Shown: piece by piece, positions 59,913 to 64,000 of the stretch
Numbering within the stretch: position 1 is the first letter of the stretch
How the letters are laid out: every line of letters begins with the position of its first letter
Source: Borrelia anserina Es
GTDB lineage: Bacteria > Spirochaetota > Spirochaetia > Borreliales > Borreliaceae
Length of the DNA: 64,000 bases
Direction: 5' to 3'
Assembly (NCBI RefSeq): GCF_001936255.1
Contig: NZ_CP013704.1
Coordinates: 1 to 64,000, forward strand
Notes under the pieces: model-generated
What the model saw: the letters and a program-made list of their open reading frames with translations, nothing else
Told to the model about the DNA's origin: nothing
The model's database searches: none
Made by a program: the position numbers and the translations under genes

Positions 59913-61687
59913 ATCTTACTAGTCGATATCTCTAAGAACTTCAACTCGTCACCACTAAAATATTCTCTTAAACTAAAATACACAAATTTATGATAACTAT
60001 TGACATATTCTAATTCATCTTCTGAAAGCATTTCAGTAACTATTAATTCTTTTTCAAAAGGCACAAGAGTTAAATTTTCAAACTCTAAAAAAGTTCCAAA
60101 TTCATTTGAATAACTTTGCTTCACAAAAACTAAATTTTCAGTCCTAATGCCATATTTAGAGCTTCGATAGATCCCAGGCTCAATTGAAGCAATCTCAGAA
60201 CCTTTAAAAGGATAACTAGACAAAGGACTAATAGAAACAGGAGGTTCATGAACATTAAGAAAAAATCCTACTCCATGACCCGTTCCATGAGCAAAATTTA
60301 TTCCCTGTTTTAACAAAGGAAATCTAGCAATCCCATCAAGAGAAGCACCTAAAGTCCCAAACGGAAATTTTAAAGACGCAAGAGCAATAAAAGACTTAAG
60401 GACTAAAGTATAATCTTCTCTCTCCTCACAAGATGCCTCTCCAACTAAAATAGTCCTTGTAATATCTGTTGTACCAAGTTCAAGGTAAGAACCCCCAGAA
60501 TCTATCAAAAGCAACCCATTACTATCAAGATTTTTAGATCCTTTTTTAGGTCTATAATGAGGCAATGCTGAATTTTCTCTAAATCCAACTATTGAATCAA
60601 AACTAGAACTGAAAAATTCACTTCTTGCTGCCCTAACATCTAAAAGCATATTAGCAACATCTACTTCATCTAATCTAGAAAGCTCATCCTTACTTAAACT
60701 CTTAAATTTATATAAAAATTTAATCAAACTCACAGCATCAATAATATGAGCCTCTTTCATCTTACTAATCTCATAATCAGACTTCATTGCCTTAAGTTCA
60801 TTAACAATACTTGATCCAAGCACCGCATTTGACTGACCAACAGATTCTAATATCTTAATATTACTTTCAACTGGTATAAAAAATTTTCCTTCACGATTAA
60901 TCTCGGCTAAAAATGAATAAAAATTACTATAATCCTCAATTTCAAAACCCTCAGCCTCAAGCCTCTCCTTTAAATCAGAATCAAGTTTATCAAAATTAAC
61001 AAAGAGAACATTCTTATATCTTTCACTTCTAGCAATAAATAAAAACGAATAAAACAAAGCTGATGACTCAATATCCAAACCTCTTAAGTTCAAAAGCCAA
61101 GCTATTTCATCTAGAGAACTTATAACATAAAAATCAATGGCATTTTCTTTTAACTTTGCAGTAACTCTATCGATTTTATCTGTTCTCTTATCATTTTTTT
61201 CAGCTCCACTTAATTCAAATATTTTATTACTTTCTAAGTTAGGCCTATCCTGCCAAATTTTAGAAACCAAATCTTCATGCAAGATTTCAATATCTGTATA
61301 CCTACAATTCTTAACCAAATCATTATAAAATTTTATACTAACATCTTCAGAATAAATTCCAAGTCTTAAGCCCTTAAGATTTGCATTTATATAGCCAAAA
61401 ATATCCAGACACCCCTTAACTCCAAACTTCATCAATTTAAATTCGGTTCCTTCAAGTTCACTTGATGCCTGCAAAAAATATCTTCCATCTGTAAAAAGCA
61501 CTGCCTCTGTTTCTGTAACAATTACTGTCCCAGCACTTCCTGTAAATCCTGTAATAAATTCCCGAACATTAAATCTAAAATGAGGATATTCACTCATATG
61601 TGGATCATAACTTGCTATTAAATATGCATCAATCGCGCTCTTCATCATCAAATTTCTCAAAGACAATATTTTTTTACTAGTCTCCAT
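59909..61687 (-). CDS. pepP: Xaa-Pro aminopeptidase (M24B)
   Basis: Cleaves the N-terminal residue before proline. The 592 residues have two creatinase-like N-terminal domains and a C-terminal pita-bread domain. The metal ligands are visible: aspartates in LLIDSGGSY and GTTDITRT, histidine in HGTGHGVGFFLNVHEPP, glutamates in IEPGIY and RTENLVFV. The large, three-domain form resembles eukaryotic APP1. AAGGAG precedes the ATG. It is divergent from the HAD gene across a symmetric promoter. Corresponds to BB0067. Confidence 0.94.
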   Translation of the reverse strand: METSKKILSLRNLMMKSAIDAYLIASYDPHMSEYPHFRFNVREFITGFTGSAGTVIVTETEAVLFTDGRYFLQASSELEGTEFKLMKFGVKGCLDIFGYINANLKGLRLGIYSEDVSIKFYNDLVKNCRYTDIEILHEDLVSKIWQDRPNLESNKIFELSGAEKNDKRTDKIDRVTAKLKENAIDFYVISSLDEIAWLLNLRGLDIESSALFYSFLFIARSERYKNVLFVNFDKLDSDLKERLEAEGFEIEDYSNFYSFLAEINREGKFFIPVESNIKILESVGQSNAVLGSSIVNELKAMKSDYEISKMKEAHIIDAVSLIKFLYKFKSLSKDELSRLDEVDVANMLLDVRAARSEFFSSSFDSIVGFRENSALPHYRPKKGSKNLDSNGLLLIDSGGSYLELGTTDITRTILVGEASCEEREDYTLVLKSFIALASLKFPFGTLGASLDGIARFPLLKQGINFAHGTGHGVGFFLNVHEPPVSISPLSSYPFKGSEIASIEPGIYRSSKYGIRTENLVFVKQSYSNEFGTFLEFENLTLVPFEKELIVTEMLSEDELEYVNSYHKFVYFSLREYFSGDELKFLEISTSKI

Positions 61688-61723
61688 ATAAGCAAGCTCC
61701 TTAGATTTTTTAAAATAATTTTT

Positions 61724-61781
61724 ATTTAATTATAACAAATAATTCAATTTTAAAAAATTCCCTTATTTGTTATAATTAAAT
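61724..61781. promoter_or_regulatory. 19-bp inverted repeat with mirrored -10 boxes between pepP and the HAD gene
   Basis: ATTTAATTATAACAAATAA at 61724-61742 is the exact complement of 61763-61781, with a 20-base spacer. Each arm carries TTGTTATAATT facing outward, so TATAAT serves the plus strand (61771-61776) and the minus strand (61734-61729). The two genes probably share this symmetric control region. Confidence 0.65.
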
Positions 61782-61808
61782 TTAAAAGTAAAATCAAAGG
61801 ACAAAATT

Positions 61809-62705
61809 ATGAAAGATATTAAAGCCGTTATCTCTGATCTTGATGGCACACTTTTACTCTCAAATAGTCAGATAGGAGCTTTTAGTGAGCTTGTAATAAA
61901 AAAATTAACAAAAGAAAACAAAAAGTTTATTATTGCAACAGGAAGAAGTAAAAATGAAATAATATCTCTTATAACAAACTTAAACTCACATGTTTCATTT
62001 TTTATAACATTAAATGGAGCAAGGGTCTACAATAACCAATGGCAATTAATAAGCAGTTACGATCTGTCCTCTGAAATTGTAACTGAGATTTTAAATCTCA
62101 GAGAAAACAAATATAAAGACATACCCCACTTTTTACAGAAATCTGAAGATATAGATGAAAGGCTTTACGCTGACAACATAACTAAAAATGCTATAAATAA
62201 CATGCTAAAAAAACAGGCACTACTAAGAAGAAACTACAAATATATAGAACATGAACTAAAAGATATAGACATAAAATACCATGGAATCAATCATTTCAGA
62301 GAAATTAAAAATTTTAATAACATAGCAAAAATTCTATTGTTACATGATGAAGAACCACAACTAATAAAATATGAAGCAATGATTTTAGAAAAATATAAAA
62401 AAGAAATAAACGTTTATCTATCAACACCATATTCACTTGAGATTGTTAATAGCAAAGTTTCAAAGGGAAATGCATTAAAAGATGTACTTAAAAGAATAAA
62501 TATTAGTCTAAATGAAGCCATTGCATTTGGAGATGGATTTAATGACGTTGACATGCTAGAAAATGTAAAAAAAGGATTATTAATGGGAAATGCAAATTAT
62601 AGACTAAAGAAAATACTATCATATCTAGAAATAATAGACACTAACGATAATGAAGCTGTTGCAAACTACATTAACGAAAATATTTTAGAAGACCCTGTAC
62701 AGTAA
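61809..62705 (+). CDS. Cof-type HAD phosphatase
   Basis: A 298-residue HAD phosphatase of the Cof/YbiV group. Motif I is ISDLDGTLL near residue 8, IATGRS is near 40, the late lysine is in NSKVSKGNALKD and the acidic motif is FGDGFNDVDML. A C2-type cap lies between. Typical substrates are sugar phosphates or FMN-like compounds; the substrate here is unknown. AAAGGA lies before the ATG, and the M29 aminopeptidase follows 11 bases later. Corresponds to BB0068. Confidence 0.87.
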   Translation: MKDIKAVISDLDGTLLLSNSQIGAFSELVIKKLTKENKKFIIATGRSKNEIISLITNLNSHVSFFITLNGARVYNNQWQLISSYDLSSEIVTEILNLRENKYKDIPHFLQKSEDIDERLYADNITKNAINNMLKKQALLRRNYKYIEHELKDIDIKYHGINHFREIKNFNNIAKILLLHDEEPQLIKYEAMILEKYKKEINVYLSTPYSLEIVNSKVSKGNALKDVLKRINISLNEAIAFGDGFNDVDMLENVKKGLLMGNANYRLKKILSYLEIIDTNDNEAVANYINENILEDPVQ

Positions 62706-62716
62706 TAGGATACAAT

Positions 62717-63955
62717 ATGAAGAAAGACTTAATAAAATATGCAGAACTCATTATCTTAAAAGGAATCAACTTACAAAAAAATCAATGTGTACTTATTACA
62801 GGCTCAATTGAAAATTACGAATTTTTAAGAATTGTGGCACAAAAAGCTTATGAGTATGGAGCAAAGTATGTAGAATTAAGCATTGAAGACACTGAAATTT
62901 TAAAAACAAGATTAAAATCATCACCAGAAGAGTTTTTAAAGTTCATTCCCGATTTCAAGCATAAATTTTTTGAAGAAATCGTAAATGAGAAATGGGCAAA
63001 GATACGAATTGATAACACAGAAAATTTAGATGCATTAAAAGACAGCAATAGTAAAAAAATCTCAACATACTTTAAGGCACTAAGTTTAGCATCAAAAAAA
63101 GTTTCAAATGCAGCAATGAATAACAAATTATCATGGTGTACCATTTGTGCCCCAGGACCAAAATGGGCTGCAAAAGTATTAAATAAACCTGAGAGTAAAC
63201 AAACATTAGAAGAATTTTTCGAAATTCAAAAAAAAATCATGCTACTCGACTCAGAAAATCCAATAAAGGCCTGGAACGATCACAACAAAAAACTTCACCA
63301 AAGATGCGATATCCTAAATAAACTCAAACTAGAAAAAGTAATCTTTAAAAATCAGAAAACAAATCTAGAAATATATCTTTTAGAAAACTCCATTTGGACA
63401 GGAGGAAGCGAAAAAGTAATAGGAACAGATATTGAATTCAACGCGAATATGCCTACTCAAGAGATTTTCACAACTCCAAACTACAAAAAAACAAATGGAA
63501 TTATGCATATCACTCGTCCAGTCACGATACTCGGACACCTAATAACTGGAATATGGCTAGAATTTAGAAAAGGCAAAATAATCAACTTTGGATGTAATGA
63601 TGAAAAATCAAGAAATATATTAAAAGAACACATAGAAACTGACATTCAAGCACAATATGTAGGAGAAGTTGCATTAGTAGACAACAGTTCTCCAGTATAT
63701 CAAAGCGGACTTACATTCTACAACATATTATACGATGAAAATGCAAGTTGCCACATTGCGTTAGGTCATGCTTATTCCTCTTGCTTAAGTAATGAACAAG
63801 AACTAAAAACTGACTCTGAAAAATTAAATTATGGATGTAACGTCTCTTTAATTCATACAGACCTTATGCTCGGCAGCAATGACATAAATGTTATTGGCAT
63901 CGATAAATCAGGCAAAGAATATATAATAATACACAACGGGCAATTCGTAATATAA
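62717..63955 (+). CDS. M29-family aminopeptidase (PepS/AmpS-like)
   Basis: A 412-residue metallo-aminopeptidase. M29 signatures are FNANMPTQEIFTTP, with a metal glutamate, GEVALVDNSSP near residue 316 and the late NILYDENASCHIALGHAY. Borrelia depends on imported peptides, so peptidases such as this one and pepP supply amino acids. The gene lies 11 bases after the HAD phosphatase gene. Corresponds to BB0069 (aminopeptidase II). Confidence 0.92.
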   Translation: MKKDLIKYAELIILKGINLQKNQCVLITGSIENYEFLRIVAQKAYEYGAKYVELSIEDTEILKTRLKSSPEEFLKFIPDFKHKFFEEIVNEKWAKIRIDNTENLDALKDSNSKKISTYFKALSLASKKVSNAAMNNKLSWCTICAPGPKWAAKVLNKPESKQTLEEFFEIQKKIMLLDSENPIKAWNDHNKKLHQRCDILNKLKLEKVIFKNQKTNLEIYLLENSIWTGGSEKVIGTDIEFNANMPTQEIFTTPNYKKTNGIMHITRPVTILGHLITGIWLEFRKGKIINFGCNDEKSRNILKEHIETDIQAQYVGEVALVDNSSPVYQSGLTFYNILYDENASCHIALGHAYSSCLSNEQELKTDSEKLNYGCNVSLIHTDLMLGSNDINVIGIDKSGKEYIIIHNGQFVI

Positions 63956-63972
63956 AACGGAGTAATCAAATA

Positions 63973-64000
63973 GTGCTAAAAGAATTATTTACAAATGAAC
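63973..64000 (+). CDS. Start of a further gene, cut by the window end
   Basis: A GTG at 63973 opens a frame reading MLKELFTNE to the window edge, with GGAG 10 bases upstream. It follows the M29 gene on the same strand. Too short to identify. Confidence 0.35.

Overview
The window looks like the start of a linear Borrelia chromosome. The DNA is very AT-rich. Gene content and order follow, almost gene for gene, the left end of the Borrelia burgdorferi chromosome as I remember it (BB0002 to about BB0069). Lineage markers include P13, BpuR (a PUR-domain regulator), the pyrophosphate-dependent phosphofructokinase, a short SMC and a tmRNA whose tag reads AKNNNFTSSNLVMAA. An intact ruvC gene and a phosphohexomutase lacking its last domain make me favour a relapsing-fever-group species over a Lyme-group one. 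That placement is inference. The first 21 bases resemble a type 1 Borrelia hairpin telomere, so position 1 may be the physical chromosome end.

Layout. 1-7.2 kb: telomere-like end, a GH3 glycosidase, a UDP-sugar pyrophosphorylase-like gene, a truncated phosphohexomutase, trpS, an AI-2E-type membrane protein and a HAD hydrolase. 7.3-13.6 kb (+): a tight operon cdaA-cdaR-acpS-DUF2225-truA-(degenerate uracil-DNA glycosylase)-priA. 13.6-24.1 kb (mostly -): udk, rhodanese-like, YitT (+), rluD, pfp, queA, ruvB, ruvA, ruvC, yebC, folD. 24.2-30.1 kb: envelope genes (an outer-membrane candidate, a BAM-associated lipoprotein), two signal-peptidase-like genes and smpB. 30.2-44 kb: p13, parC/parE, plsC, lipoprotein and chaperone-like genes, cheR, phoU, TPR protein, smc. 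44-48.5 kb: rnhB, bpuR, tRNA-Gly, ssrA, two queuosine-precursor-transporter-like genes, trmH, ung. 48.5-55.9 kb (-): secG, tpiA, pgk, gapA, TPR protein, corC/tlyC-like, ybeY, trxA. 55.7-64 kb: rsmE, kinase-less PASTA protein, fmt, def, thioredoxin-like protein, pepP, a Cof-type HAD phosphatase, an M29 aminopeptidase and the first codons of another gene.

Several genes work together. pfp, gapA, pgk and tpiA form much of the glycolytic core. ruvA, ruvB and ruvC make a full Holliday-junction resolvasome. ssrA and smpB make the trans-translation pair, although they sit 15 kb apart. queA and the transporter-like pair point to queuosine salvage. def and fmt handle N-formylmethionine. cdaA and cdaR make and regulate c-di-AMP.

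The window holds no CRISPR array, prophage, insertion sequence or defence island. No gap between genes exceeds 300 bases. The unusual points are degenerate or pared-down family members: a signal peptidase paralogue without its catalytic dyad, a rhodanese without its cysteine, a PASTA protein without its kinase, an SMC without an obvious hinge, a UDG remnant and a phosphohexomutase without domain 4. Other points are the telomere-like end, several perfect inverted repeats in divergent promoters and a group of probably leaderless genes.
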